A stretch of DNA of 64,000 nucleotides, taken from Candidatus Zhuqueibacterota bacterium (GTDB lineage: Bacteria; Zhuqueibacterota; Zhuqueibacteria; Oceanimicrobiales; Oceanimicrobiaceae). Position numbers and translations under genes: made by a program. This document shows positions 47,183 through 56,488 of the stretch, in pieces. Each line of letters starts with the position of its first letter. The first letter of the stretch is position 1. The notes below the pieces were generated by a model that was not told the DNA's origin, ran no database searches, and worked only from the letters and a program-made list of their open reading frames with translations. The stretch lies in the NCBI GenBank assembly GCA_029261995.1, contig JAJDAF010000007.1, positions 1 through 64,000 of the forward strand, written 5' to 3'.

Positions 47183-47851
47183 TCAGTTGGTCAATGCGTA
47201 AACAAGAATGTTGGTTCCCATTTCAAAAGCTTTTTGCCTCACTTCGGGTGGGTCGTTGTGGACAAGTTCATCGGCCCATCCGTCCGAAATATTGGTGTTG
47301 AACGTATAGAAGACAACCATGCGGCCTTCGTGGAAAATTCCAAAGCTCTTCGGCGGGCCGCCGTCATGTTCGTGAATTTTTGGGGCGCCGGATTGAAATC
47401 CGAAGTGTTGGCGAAATATCGGATGTGAGAAAGGAATCGCAACCAGCTCGGCGCCGGGAAAGACCTTCTTAATTTCTTTGCGGAAACTCTCGTCCATGCC
47501 ATAGTCGTCATCAGCGTAAAGAAAGCCGCCCGAGGTCAGGTAAAGGCGCAGGCGCTCCACCTCAGATTTCGAAAATGAGATTTTGCCGTGACCGGTCATG
47601 AACAGGATCGGAAACGAAAACAACTCCTCGTCCATGATTTCAACCACCGCCTCCTGCAGGCCGACATCCACGTTTGTGTGTGTCGCCATAAATCGGAGCA
47701 TGTTGGGAATGCTGGAAGGATCGTTGTACCAATCACCGCCGCCGCCATACTTGAGGCGGGCCAATACGAACTCACTGCGCGCAGGCGCGGATTGAGCGAA
47801 CAAAGCAGCCGGTATCGGGAAGAGAAAAACGAGGAAAAGCAACCGTTTCAT
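47183..47851 (-). CDS. DUF4159 family exported protein
   Basis: A ~222-residue protein with a signal peptide (MKRLLFLVFLFPIPAALFAQ). The FVLARLKYGGGGDWYNDP start, a LTSGGFLYADDDYG strand and YTFNTNISDGW are DUF4159 signatures. The fold resembles glutamine amidotransferase-like domains without the nucleophile. The start could also be GTG at 47860, fused with the upstream stop (TAGTG). It is next to DUF4175, its usual partner. Confidence 0.85.
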   Translation of the reverse strand: MKRLLFLVFLFPIPAALFAQSAPARSEFVLARLKYGGGGDWYNDPSSIPNMLRFMATHTNVDVGLQEAVVEIMDEELFSFPILFMTGHGKISFSKSEVERLRLYLTSGGFLYADDDYGMDESFRKEIKKVFPGAELVAIPFSHPIFRQHFGFQSGAPKIHEHDGGPPKSFGIFHEGRMVVFYTFNTNISDGWADELVHNDPPEVRQKAFEMGTNILVYALTN

Positions 47852-47859
47852 AGAGACCA

Positions 47860-48369
47860 CTAATAAACAGAAAAGCCAACCATGACAACCATTGCGGTGG
47901 CTGCGGCAACCTTGGTCAGTTTGCCGCCGATGGCGCCAAGAAACGCACCGAAACCAACCCGCAATGACTTATCCAAATCCTTGGAACTTGAGTACTCAAA
48001 CACAGCAGCGCCGGCAAATGCGCCGGCAAATGCACCGACTAACGTGCCGACCAAAGGAAGAATGGGCGTAGCCCAGATAGCGCCGACGAAACCACCCAAA
48101 ACCGCACCTGCCATTGCCCTGCGCGAACCACCATACTTGCCGGCAGCGGCGGCGCCGATAAAAAACTCAAACGCTTCAACGACAAGCGCCACCAACAGCA
48201 AAAGTCCAACCGTTCCCCAGGTCAACTCCGCAAACCCGGTAAGCCATGCGAAAACCAGGGCGTTTGCCACAATGATGAAAGTGCCCGGTACGCCGACAGG
48301 AATGACAAGCACGCTGCCCACCATAATGATCCAAAACAGCAGGTGGCCGAGAATTTCCAGCACAATCAT
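47860..48369 (-). CDS. DUF456 family membrane protein
   Basis: A 169-residue protein with alternating hydrophobic helices and glycine-rich stretches (GAVLGGFVGAIWATPILPLV). These match DUF456. It overlaps the upstream SurA-like gene by four bases (ATGA), so it is in the same operon. Function unknown. Confidence 0.85.
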   Translation of the reverse strand: MIVLEILGHLLFWIIMVGSVLVIPVGVPGTFIIVANALVFAWLTGFAELTWGTVGLLLLVALVVEAFEFFIGAAAAGKYGGSRRAMAGAVLGGFVGAIWATPILPLVGTLVGAFAGAFAGAAVFEYSSSKDLDKSLRVGFGAFLGAIGGKLTKVAAATAMVVMVGFSVY

Positions 48370-49646
48370 TGCGCCTTTATCTCAATATAGACGTCTTTCT
48401 TGATGTCAGTGACGAACTTCTCGAACTCGCGTCGCCGTTTAAGATCAAGCGCCCAGCCCTCCAGCTGCTCCCAGTCCTTTGAGATATCGAGTTGGCGTTC
48501 TTGGCGCCGGTCATCTACCCGAATGAGATGGTAGCCAAAACGCGTCTTAACCGGAGCAGAGATGTCACCTGGCACGAGCCCCTCAACCGCGTCTTTGAAT
48601 GCCGGGATCTGGAAGGCTTCCAACTCGAACCAGCCAAGGTCGCCGCCCTTTGAAGATGAGTCTTTGTCCTTTGAAAACTCGGTAACCGCGTCACCGAAAG
48701 GTGGGTCTCCCGCGAGTATCTTTTCCCGCAGCCGCTCGAGTCGCCGTATTGTCTCCTGTTCGTCGTCGGGTGATTTATCGACCTGAAACAAAACATGGCG
48801 GGTGTGAATTCGTTCACCCTGCCTTTCAAGCAACTGGATGATGTGCCAGCCAAATTCGCTACGGACAAGCTCTGAAATCTGGCCGGGTTGCAGACCGTAA
48901 GCCACCTCTTCGTATTCACGCACCATGTCGCCCCGTGACGAAAACCCCAAGTCGCCACCCTTCGGGCCTGATGGGCCTTCGGAAAACTGCCTCGCCAAGT
49001 CCGCAAAATCCTCGCCGGCCTGCACTCGCCGCAGCACCTCTTCGGCTTTTTTGCGGGCCGCGCCAATTGCATCATCGCTTGGCTCAATTCGGACAAGAAT
49101 GTGACTGATCTTCACAGCCTCTTTCAGGGTAGGCAAGCTGTCGCGAAATGTCTTGTAGAATTCATCGACCTCGCGCCGGGCTATTTGCACCTCGAAACTT
49201 TTGGTCTCTCGAAGCTTCTGCACAAGCAGTCGCTCTTCAACCTCGGGCCGGAATTCTCGCCGGATCTGTCTGATGTTTGAACCAAAATAATCCTCGACGC
49301 GTTTCTCAGAGCCGAGCTGCTGCACCATCTGCTGAATCTGTTCGTCCAAAACGCCATCGACCTGGCGATCGGAAATCGTTACACTGTCTTCCTTTGCCTT
49401 GACCAGCAGCGCTTTTTGGGTGATGAGTTCTTCGAGCATCTTTTCTTGAATGCTTCCAAACTTGGCCGGATCTTTTGCGGGGTCAATGCCATTCTGGATG
49501 GCTGCGCTGTAAGCAAACTGCTGCAACTCTGAACGCAGGATGATATTCTCATCGACAACGGCAATAACGTTATCGAGAACTTCCTGAGCCGGAAGGCTGG
49601 TTATGGCAATTGTGAGCGCAACCAGGCAGAGGGTTTTTCTAAACAT
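48366..49646 (-). CDS. SurA-like periplasmic peptidyl-prolyl isomerase
   Basis: The 426-residue protein has a signal peptide, a SurA N-terminal helix bundle (LDNVIAVVDENIILRSELQQ) and two parvulin domains: ISHILVRIEP...GGDLGFSSRGDM, then TRHVLFQVDK...KGGDLGWFELEAF. It should fold outer-membrane proteins, such as the barrel at 22993. It follows the lipoprotein isomerase gene in the same direction. Confidence 0.92.
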   Translation of the reverse strand: MFRKTLCLVALTIAITSLPAQEVLDNVIAVVDENIILRSELQQFAYSAAIQNGIDPAKDPAKFGSIQEKMLEELITQKALLVKAKEDSVTISDRQVDGVLDEQIQQMVQQLGSEKRVEDYFGSNIRQIRREFRPEVEERLLVQKLRETKSFEVQIARREVDEFYKTFRDSLPTLKEAVKISHILVRIEPSDDAIGAARKKAEEVLRRVQAGEDFADLARQFSEGPSGPKGGDLGFSSRGDMVREYEEVAYGLQPGQISELVRSEFGWHIIQLLERQGERIHTRHVLFQVDKSPDDEQETIRRLERLREKILAGDPPFGDAVTEFSKDKDSSSKGGDLGWFELEAFQIPAFKDAVEGLVPGDISAPVKTRFGYHLIRVDDRRQERQLDISKDWEQLEGWALDLKRRREFEKFVTDIKKDVYIEIKAQ

Positions 49647-49651
49647 TTTCG

Positions 49652-50524
49652 TTAAGCTCCATCATGATGTAGTAGTGAGTCCAGCACAGCAGAATCCAGA
49701 AGCTGAAAGTTGGTTTGGATCTTGTATTTGCTTTTCATCTGCAGGAGAAACCTCTGATACTTGTCCTGCTTTTTCTTCTCAAGAAGTTTTAAACGAATTT
49801 CTTCCTGCAACGTTTCAAGCTTCTTGACATCCCCGCTCTTCTGCTTATCGACGACTTTAAAAATGTGGTAACCCAAGTCAGACTTCACCGGCGTCGAATA
49901 GGAATTGACACCGAGTTTGAACACGACTTTTGAGATTTCCGGGATGACGTCATTCCTGGAAAAGTAGCCCCAGTCCCAATCGATGTTTGCAAGAGAGTCG
50001 CCACCAACCTCTTTCGCCAGATCCTCGAACAGCTCGCCTGCCCTTAGACGGGTACGGATTTTGTTAGCTTCCTGTCTGGTTTCGGTGATGATGTGGTACG
50101 CTCTAACGAGATCTTCTGACAAAACGAAGCCCTCGCTGTTCGCGTCGTAGTACGCCTGGATCTCATCATCCGACACCTGAATATTCTGTCGCAGGGTCCG
50201 CTCGATAAGTTTATTGATCAGGAGTTCCTTCTTTAGCTGGCCGAACTCACGTTGAAAGGATGGATTCTCGTTGAGGCGCAGCGCCTTGGCTTCCTGATAA
50301 AGCACCTCGCCGTTGATCCACTCGATGACCGATGCTCGAACCTCCATCGAAGTCAAGCCCGACCGGATATGTGTCGGCAACTCACCAAGAAGCTCAGCCA
50401 GCGACAGAGCTTCATCGCCAACGATTGCCACAATAGGACCCTTTTCTTGGCGCCCCTTGCATCCGCTCAGAAGCAGGGTGCACAGCAACACAATCTTCCA
50501 GCGACTACTCCTTGTTCCCTTCAA
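49652..50524 (-). CDS. Parvulin-type peptidyl-prolyl isomerase lipoprotein
   Basis: The 290-residue protein starts at a TTG with AAGGAGG 5 bases upstream. Its signal ends in LLLSGC, a good lipobox. It has a SurA/PrsA-like N-terminal part and one parvulin domain (AYHIITETRQEANKIRTRL, then FSRNDVIPEISKVVFKL). It acts on exported proteins at the membrane. A TATAAT-like box lies upstream of the start, so it may also have its own promoter. Confidence 0.88.
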   Translation of the reverse strand: MKGTRSSRWKIVLLCTLLLSGCKGRQEKGPIVAIVGDEALSLAELLGELPTHIRSGLTSMEVRASVIEWINGEVLYQEAKALRLNENPSFQREFGQLKKELLINKLIERTLRQNIQVSDDEIQAYYDANSEGFVLSEDLVRAYHIITETRQEANKIRTRLRAGELFEDLAKEVGGDSLANIDWDWGYFSRNDVIPEISKVVFKLGVNSYSTPVKSDLGYHIFKVVDKQKSGDVKKLETLQEEIRLKLLEKKKQDKYQRFLLQMKSKYKIQTNFQLLDSAVLDSLLHHDGA

Positions 50525-50545
50525 TACAGCCTCCTTATTATACCG

Positions 50546-53500
50546 TCAGCCTTCAAGTGGCACTTCCTGGCTCGCCGCTTTTTGACCCAGGCTCAACAAA
50601 AACGCCTTGCAGGTTTTGAGCTTGTCTTGCGCCGTGGCCTCGGAGACATCGATTTGCATGCCAAGGCTTTCATTCTGAATGAATTTAAATGGTTGAGGAG
50701 CTTGCATCAAAATTGAACCCAACCAGTTTTTAAAATGTTCCCCCATTCGTCTTAAGAACTCTTGCGAAAACTCGGCTACAAAAACCTCCTGGGAGATGGT
50801 GATGGAGCGGAACCCAAGTTCGCCGCCAAGAATTCGGATTGACAAAAAATCCAACAGGTTGCGGACGGCTTGCGGCGGCCGACCAAAGCGATCCTGCAAT
50901 TCGAGTTCGATTTCATCGATCTCCTGCACGTCGGTGGCTTCTGTCAGGCGGCGGTAGATGTCAACCCGCTCGGCGCCAGAATCAACATACTCCTGCGGCA
51001 GCACTGCGTCAAAATCCATCTCGACCTGGGTATCAACATCCAGTTTTCTTCGCGATCTTGGAAGGCTCTCATCTTTGATTTCCTGCACCGCCTCGTCCAG
51101 GATCTTGTTGTAGAGGTCAAAGCCGAGCGTGTCGATGAATCCGGTCTGCTCAGCACCCAGGAGGTTACCTGCGCCACGAATCTCAAGATCGCGCAATGCC
51201 AACTGTCCTCCCGAGCCAATATCGGAAAACTCTTCGATTGCCCGTAGGCGCTTCATGGCATCGTCTGTCAGAGTCTCAATTGGTGGCACGACAAAATACG
51301 CATAGGCCCGCTGGTGCGAGCGTCCAACCCGGCCGCGTAGTTGATAGAGCTGCGCCAACCCCAGTTTGTCGGCGCGATTGACGACGATGGTGTTGACGTT
51401 CGGCATATCCAGACCAGACTCAATGATCATGGTCGAAACCAGAATCTGATATTTCCTGCTCATGAAATCTACCATGACCCGCTCAAGCTCTTTCTCGTGC
51501 ATTTGGCCGTGAGCCACCGCCACACTCGCATCGGGAATCATACCGCTGACCATCTGCCCTACTCTGTCTATGGTCTTAACGCGGTTGTGAACGAAAAAAA
51601 CCTGCCCTCCACGGTCGAGTTCCCGTAGCATCACCTCGCGAATGTAGTGCTTGTTGAACGGCAGAACTTCCGTGATAATGGGTAGCCGGTTGCGTGGTGC
51701 CGTATTGATGTAGGTCAAATCACGTGCACCCATCAGCGAGAAGTGCAGGGTTCTGGGAATCGGCGTCGCAGTCAAGGTAAGCACATCCAGGGATTCGCGC
51801 AACCGCTTGAGCTTTTCCTTGTGGGTCACACCAAAGCGGTGTTCTTCATCCACAACCAACAGTCCGAGATCTTTGAACAGCACATCTTTCGATAGAAGCC
51901 GGTGAGTGCCGATAAGGATGTCAACCTCACCGGACTGCAGGCGCTCCAGGATCTTTTTCTGCTCCGCCTTGGTCCTGAACCGGGACAACATCTCCACCTG
52001 GACCGGAAAATTCGCCAGTCGCTCGATGAAGGTATTGAGATGCTGATAGGCCAGGATGGTGGTGGGCACCAGGATCGCGACTTGCTTGCCGGCCAGAACA
52101 GCCTTGAAAGCAGCGCGCACCGCGATCTCCGTCTTTCCAAAACCGACGTCTCCACAAATAAGTCGCTCCATGGGACGCGGGCTTTCCATATCTTTCTTTA
52201 CAGATTCCGTGGCTGTTATTTGATCCGGCGTATCTTCGTGTGGAAATGAAGCCTCAAGCTCCCGCTGCCAGAGCGTGTCCTCTGAAAAAGCAAAGCCTGG
52301 TTGCGATTTGCGCTTGGCATAGATTTGAATAAGATCCCGGGCGATGTTTTTGATCTTGTTCTTCGTACGGCTTTTCAAGCGCTGCCACTCCGGCGACCCC
52401 AGTTTGTTGAGTTGCGGAGTCGCGCCCCCCTTGGATGAATATTTGTTCACTCTGTCCATCCGTTCAACCCGAACATACACCTTGTCGCGCCCTCGATACT
52501 GGATCTCCAGGCACTCGCGCTCGTGGCCCCCGACAGAAATCTTCTTCAAGCCTTGAAAAACACCGATACCATAATCGACGTGCACAACATAGTCGCCAAC
52601 ATTCAAGTGCTTGAGTTGTCTGGGGGTCAGGCCTTTAAATTTCCGCGCGGGCAGGCGCAGGCGTTTCTTTCGACCGTAAAACTGGTGGTCCGTGAAGACA
52701 ACGAGATCTCCTTCGGGGAACGCGAAGCCGTTGTGCAGCCGGATTGGCAAGATCTTCAGGTTCGGATAGTCGATTTCCTCGTCAGAAAAAATCTGCTGTA
52801 GCCTGGCGGCCTGGGCCTCACTGTCACAACTGTAAATCACAGACGGCATTACCCGGTCGCTGCCGTTGGTGAGGCCGGCAAGGTATTCTCTGAACGTTTT
52901 GATATCGCCTCTGAATGCCTCTGGTTGTTGACAGCCTAGATCGACCAGGTTCTCGTACTGCGAGCCGACAGAGACCAATCTCAGTTGTAAGTGCAAGCGC
53001 AGGTCCGCCTCAACGGTCGGCCAAAGAAGCTCGATTTCATCCGGAGCTATTTCCGCGGCGGCCGACTCAAGCAGCGCTTTCTTGATTCTGTCGGGCTCAT
53101 CCATTATGACCACGGCGTCTTTCTGCAAATATGCAAGCAAGCCCGACAAGCCGCTTGCTGAGGCATCGTCCGCAACAGAATCAAGCTCCTGGGGATAGAG
53201 AACGACCCGCTCGATGCTTTCGCTCGAGCGCTGCGTGTCCGGATCGAAGGTTCGGATGGACTCCACCTGGTCGCCCCAGAACTCCAACCGGAACGGCTCT
53301 GTCGCTGAAACGGGATAGAGATCAATGATGCCGCCACGAACACACATTTCACCCGGATGCTCCACTCGGGACTCTCTCAAGAAACCGAGGTCATCGATGA
53401 GCTGTTCAACCAGCCCCTCGAAGCCATATTCGTGACCGGCTGCAACGACGATTTTCTTAGACTGATATTTCCCTGGATTTGGCAATCGTGGCAGAAGACC

Positions 53501-53878
53501 CGAACAATGTGCAACCACAATCTGCCGGCCGCCGCGAATCAGGGACTCGATGGTGGACAACCGCGCCCGCAAGGACTCGTGGTTGTGATGTTCGAATTCG
53601 GCTCCAAAGAAGGCCGTGGCCGGGAAGTGGCAGACGCTCGTTCCGTCGAGCAGTTGTTCGATCTCCTCTTTGACCTCCTCTGCTTCTTCCGGCTGGGCCG
53701 ACAAGAAAAGAACCTGGCTGTCGAAACGAGCATGGGCCAGGCAACTAACCAGCGACTTGGCGGCGCCAACTGCACCCTTGACGTGGACAGAGCGGTTCTC
53801 GGCAAGGCCGGAAATCACGTCGGCCACAGCCGGGGCCCCGGTGAAGGATTCAAAATTCTGAGGCAGATGGCTAGACAT
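50546..53878 (-). CDS. mfd: Transcription-repair coupling factor
   Basis: A 1110-residue SF2 helicase that removes stalled RNA polymerase and recruits UvrA. It has a UvrB-like N-terminus, the RNAP-interaction region (HLNVGDYVVHVDYGIGVF), and helicase motifs GDVGFGKTEIAVRAAF, VVDEEHRFGV and a LTATPIPRT block, with the D7 domain at the end. The ATG at 53878 lies inside the end of rsmG and is preferred to a TTG at 53893. Confidence 0.96.
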   Translation of the reverse strand: MSSHLPQNFESFTGAPAVADVISGLAENRSVHVKGAVGAAKSLVSCLAHARFDSQVLFLSAQPEEAEEVKEEIEQLLDGTSVCHFPATAFFGAEFEHHNHESLRARLSTIESLIRGGRQIVVAHCSGLLPRLPNPGKYQSKKIVVAAGHEYGFEGLVEQLIDDLGFLRESRVEHPGEMCVRGGIIDLYPVSATEPFRLEFWGDQVESIRTFDPDTQRSSESIERVVLYPQELDSVADDASASGLSGLLAYLQKDAVVIMDEPDRIKKALLESAAAEIAPDEIELLWPTVEADLRLHLQLRLVSVGSQYENLVDLGCQQPEAFRGDIKTFREYLAGLTNGSDRVMPSVIYSCDSEAQAARLQQIFSDEEIDYPNLKILPIRLHNGFAFPEGDLVVFTDHQFYGRKKRLRLPARKFKGLTPRQLKHLNVGDYVVHVDYGIGVFQGLKKISVGGHERECLEIQYRGRDKVYVRVERMDRVNKYSSKGGATPQLNKLGSPEWQRLKSRTKNKIKNIARDLIQIYAKRKSQPGFAFSEDTLWQRELEASFPHEDTPDQITATESVKKDMESPRPMERLICGDVGFGKTEIAVRAAFKAVLAGKQVAILVPTTILAYQHLNTFIERLANFPVQVEMLSRFRTKAEQKKILERLQSGEVDILIGTHRLLSKDVLFKDLGLLVVDEEHRFGVTHKEKLKRLRESLDVLTLTATPIPRTLHFSLMGARDLTYINTAPRNRLPIITEVLPFNKHYIREVMLRELDRGGQVFFVHNRVKTIDRVGQMVSGMIPDASVAVAHGQMHEKELERVMVDFMSRKYQILVSTMIIESGLDMPNVNTIVVNRADKLGLAQLYQLRGRVGRSHQRAYAYFVVPPIETLTDDAMKRLRAIEEFSDIGSGGQLALRDLEIRGAGNLLGAEQTGFIDTLGFDLYNKILDEAVQEIKDESLPRSRRKLDVDTQVEMDFDAVLPQEYVDSGAERVDIYRRLTEATDVQEIDEIELELQDRFGRPPQAVRNLLDFLSIRILGGELGFRSITISQEVFVAEFSQEFLRRMGEHFKNWLGSILMQAPQPFKFIQNESLGMQIDVSEATAQDKLKTCKAFLLSLGQKAASQEVPLEG

Positions 53879-54524
53879 GTTGAACGCGGACAATAGTTAG
53901 GCTCTTGCTGTGTTCCAATTGATTGTTGGGCATCGGACCTGCAGACACGGAGACATCTGGGTAATTCTTCTCCGCCGCAGCGATTTCTGTCGCAACGCCG
54001 GAGCCCTTGACTGCGAGAAGGAGCCCTCCCCGCTTAACAAAAGGCAAGCCCCATTCCAGAAGTTTTGGCAAGCTGGCAACGGCCCTGCTAGTGACCACGT
54101 CAAAGCAGCCCTTGAACTCGGCGTCCGCCGCCAGGGTTTCTGCTCGGCTGCAGACCACCCGGGTAGGCACGATGTCCAGCTTCGTGACCAAATCTCTGAG
54201 AAACATCGTTTTCTTCCGTTTCGAGTCCAACAAGGTCAGCCGGAGATGGGGAGCCATTATCTTGAGTGGCACGCCCGGGAATCCCCCACCAGTGCCGAGG
54301 TCGAGCACGTCGCATGGCTCATCGAAGTCATTGCTCCTGGACAGCAGAGCGGATTCGACAAAGTGCCTTGTCAAAATCCTTTCTTGATCACGCTTGGAAA
54401 TCAGATTGGCCACGACATTCCAGCTCATTAGCTCAGCATGGTATTGCTGAAATTGTTCCGCCTGAGCGTCCGAAAGTTCCATTCCGGACTCCCGAAAGGC
54501 CTGTCTGATGGTCTCTGGCGTCAT
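53871..54524 (-). CDS. rsmG: 16S rRNA (guanine-527-N7) methyltransferase
   Basis: The 217-residue protein has a SAM-binding motif, VLDLGTGGGFPG at 73-84, and an N-terminal RHFVESALL helix typical of RsmG. It overlaps both mnmG (four bases) and mfd (eight bases). In many bacteria parA-parB follow rsmG; here mfd does. Confidence 0.94.
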   Translation of the reverse strand: MTPETIRQAFRESGMELSDAQAEQFQQYHAELMSWNVVANLISKRDQERILTRHFVESALLSRSNDFDEPCDVLDLGTGGGFPGVPLKIMAPHLRLTLLDSKRKKTMFLRDLVTKLDIVPTRVVCSRAETLAADAEFKGCFDVVTSRAVASLPKLLEWGLPFVKRGGLLLAVKGSGVATEIAAAEKNYPDVSVSAGPMPNNQLEHSKSLTIVRVQHV

Positions 54525-56449
54525 CCCTTCTGGCCCACCGATGTTTCACGTGAAACAAGACCGCTGCCGTGCCTGGCCAGGTGAACCAGCAAGATCGCGA
54601 CATCAGCCGGCGACACTCCCGAAATCCGCGATGCCTGGCCAACTGTTGCGGGCTGTACCACTATGAGCTTTTCTTGCGCCTCAGCGGAAAACGCAGCAAT
54701 GGCAGAAAAGTCAAAACTGGCGGGAATCTTCTTTTGTTCAAGCCGGGTTAAGCGCTCGGCCGTCGCTCTTTGGCGCCGCATGAACCCTTCATACTTAATT
54801 TCGATATCAACCTGCTCGCGAACACTATCCCACTCCGGACTCTCCCAGGTGGTGAAAATATCAAGAACTCCAAGCTGCCGGAAGTCCTCTAGCTTCACTT
54901 CCGGGCGCTTCAAGAGGTTATAGAGGGAGTTCTTTTCCGCCAAAGGAGACGACCCGCTCGCAGCCAGTACTTCCCTGGCTTTCTCTGGCTCCAACTTCAT
55001 CTTCTTCAGATCCTGCAGGGATTGCTGAATGCGCACGCGCTTGGTTCTCACCATCTCCCGGAAATCGTCAGACACCAGACCGTAGCGCAGGCCGTGCTCC
55101 ATAAGCCGCAAATCCGCATTGTCCTGCCTTAAGATTAAACGGTGCTCCGCGCGTGAGGTGAACATGCGGTAGGGCTCGATGGTGCCCTTGGTAACCAGGT
55201 CGTCGATGAGGACGCCAATGTAAGCTTCGGAGCGCTGCAGAACGAATGGCACCCGCCTCCGGACTTTGAGCGTTGCATTGATGCCTGCCATCAAGCCCTG
55301 AGCGCCAGCCTCTTCATAGCCCGTCGTGCCATTGATTTGACCGGCAAAGAACAGGTTCTCGATAAGCTTTGTTTCAAGGGTCGGTTTGAGCTGGGTCGGC
55401 TGAAAATAGTCGTACTCAACTGCGTAGCCGAACCGCGTTAGCTGCACTTCTTCAAGGCCCACCACGGTCCGGATTGCTTCCAATTGCACTTCTTCCGGCA
55501 GGCTGGTTGAGAAGCCGTTGACGTAATATTCCGTGGTGTTACGGCCCTCGGGCTCGAGAAAAAGCTGGTGTCGGTCACGGCCCGCGAAGCGATGAATCTT
55601 GTCCTCGACCGAAGGACAGTAGCGCGGGCCAACGCCTTTGATGCGGTCGGCAAACATGGGGGAGCGGTCAAAGCCCTTTGCAAGGGCGCTGTGCGTTTCC
55701 GGATTTGTGTAGGTAAGAAAGCACGGCATCTGTTCGAGGTCCAGGCTCCTGGTGCGATAAGAAAATGGCGTCGGCTTGTCGTCTCCCGGCTGAACCTTTG
55801 TTCTTGAGTAGTCGATTGTTGTGCCATCCACCCGAGGTGGTGTTCCCGTCTTCAGCCGGCCCGAGATGAAACCGCGCCCAACCAGACACTCCGTAATTCC
55901 TCGTGCGGAGAATTCTCCAGCCCGACCGCCCTCCTGTTGCACCTCGCCAACATGAATGATGCCGTTCAAGAAAGTGCCCGCCGTCAGCACAACTGCCTGG
56001 GCCCGAACCAACTGACCAGAATCCGTAATTACGCCGACTACGCGGTTGCCCTCAAATGCAAGGTCAATTCCGGTACCCTGGCGCATGCGTAATCCCGGTT
56101 GTTGTTCGCAAGTAAGTCGTGCGAGCTGGGTATAGAGCGCACGGTCGCACTGCGCGCGCGGCGACCAAACCGCTGGACCTTTAGACCGGTTAAGCATCCT
56201 GAACTGGATGCCGGCGCCGTCGGTCAGGAGGGCCATCTGCCCACCAAGAGCATCGATCTCCCGGACGAGTTGGCCCTTTGCCAGACCGCCGATCGCCGGG
56301 TTGCAGGACATTTGGCCGACGGTCGCAATGTTCATCGTCAGCAGGAGCGTCTCCGCCCCCATTCTGGCCGCAGAGAGAGCGGCCTCTGTTCCGGCATGGC
56401 CGCCGCCGACCACGACTATCTCATAGTTTTCAGAGGGTGTCTTGTTCAT
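54521..56449 (-). CDS. mnmG: tRNA uridine-5-carboxymethylaminomethyl modification enzyme
   Basis: A 642-residue flavoprotein that works with MnmE at U34 of tRNAs. The FAD motif VVVGGGHAGTEAA begins at residue 12. GQMSCNPAIGGLAKG and the GTFLNG strand are diagnostic. Its last residues (LVSRETS) are encoded by a perfect parS site. It is followed by rsmG with a four-base overlap. Confidence 0.96.
   Translation of the reverse strand: MNKTPSENYEIVVVGGGHAGTEAALSAARMGAETLLLTMNIATVGQMSCNPAIGGLAKGQLVREIDALGGQMALLTDGAGIQFRMLNRSKGPAVWSPRAQCDRALYTQLARLTCEQQPGLRMRQGTGIDLAFEGNRVVGVITDSGQLVRAQAVVLTAGTFLNGIIHVGEVQQEGGRAGEFSARGITECLVGRGFISGRLKTGTPPRVDGTTIDYSRTKVQPGDDKPTPFSYRTRSLDLEQMPCFLTYTNPETHSALAKGFDRSPMFADRIKGVGPRYCPSVEDKIHRFAGRDRHQLFLEPEGRNTTEYYVNGFSTSLPEEVQLEAIRTVVGLEEVQLTRFGYAVEYDYFQPTQLKPTLETKLIENLFFAGQINGTTGYEEAGAQGLMAGINATLKVRRRVPFVLQRSEAYIGVLIDDLVTKGTIEPYRMFTSRAEHRLILRQDNADLRLMEHGLRYGLVSDDFREMVRTKRVRIQQSLQDLKKMKLEPEKAREVLAASGSSPLAEKNSLYNLLKRPEVKLEDFRQLGVLDIFTTWESPEWDSVREQVDIEIKYEGFMRRQRATAERLTRLEQKKIPASFDFSAIAAFSAEAQEKLIVVQPATVGQASRISGVSPADVAILLVHLARHGSGLVSRETSVGQKG
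54542..54557. promoter_or_regulatory. parS: parS site (inside the 3' end of mnmG)
   Basis: A perfect 16-bp palindrome TGTTTCACGTGAAACA, the ParB-binding consensus shared by many bacteria. It is placed in coding sequence, where it constrains the codons of the MnmG tail. Confidence 0.93.
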
Positions 56450-56472
56450 CTACCCCGTTCATTCGTTGTGAC

Positions 56473-56488
56473 TGTTTCACGTGAAACA
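56473..56488. promoter_or_regulatory. parS: parS site (between mnmE and mnmG)
   Basis: A second perfect TGTTTCACGTGAAACA, ending directly before the last codon of mnmE. The two sites lie about 1.9 kb apart and ~5 kb from the origin. Confidence 0.93.
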
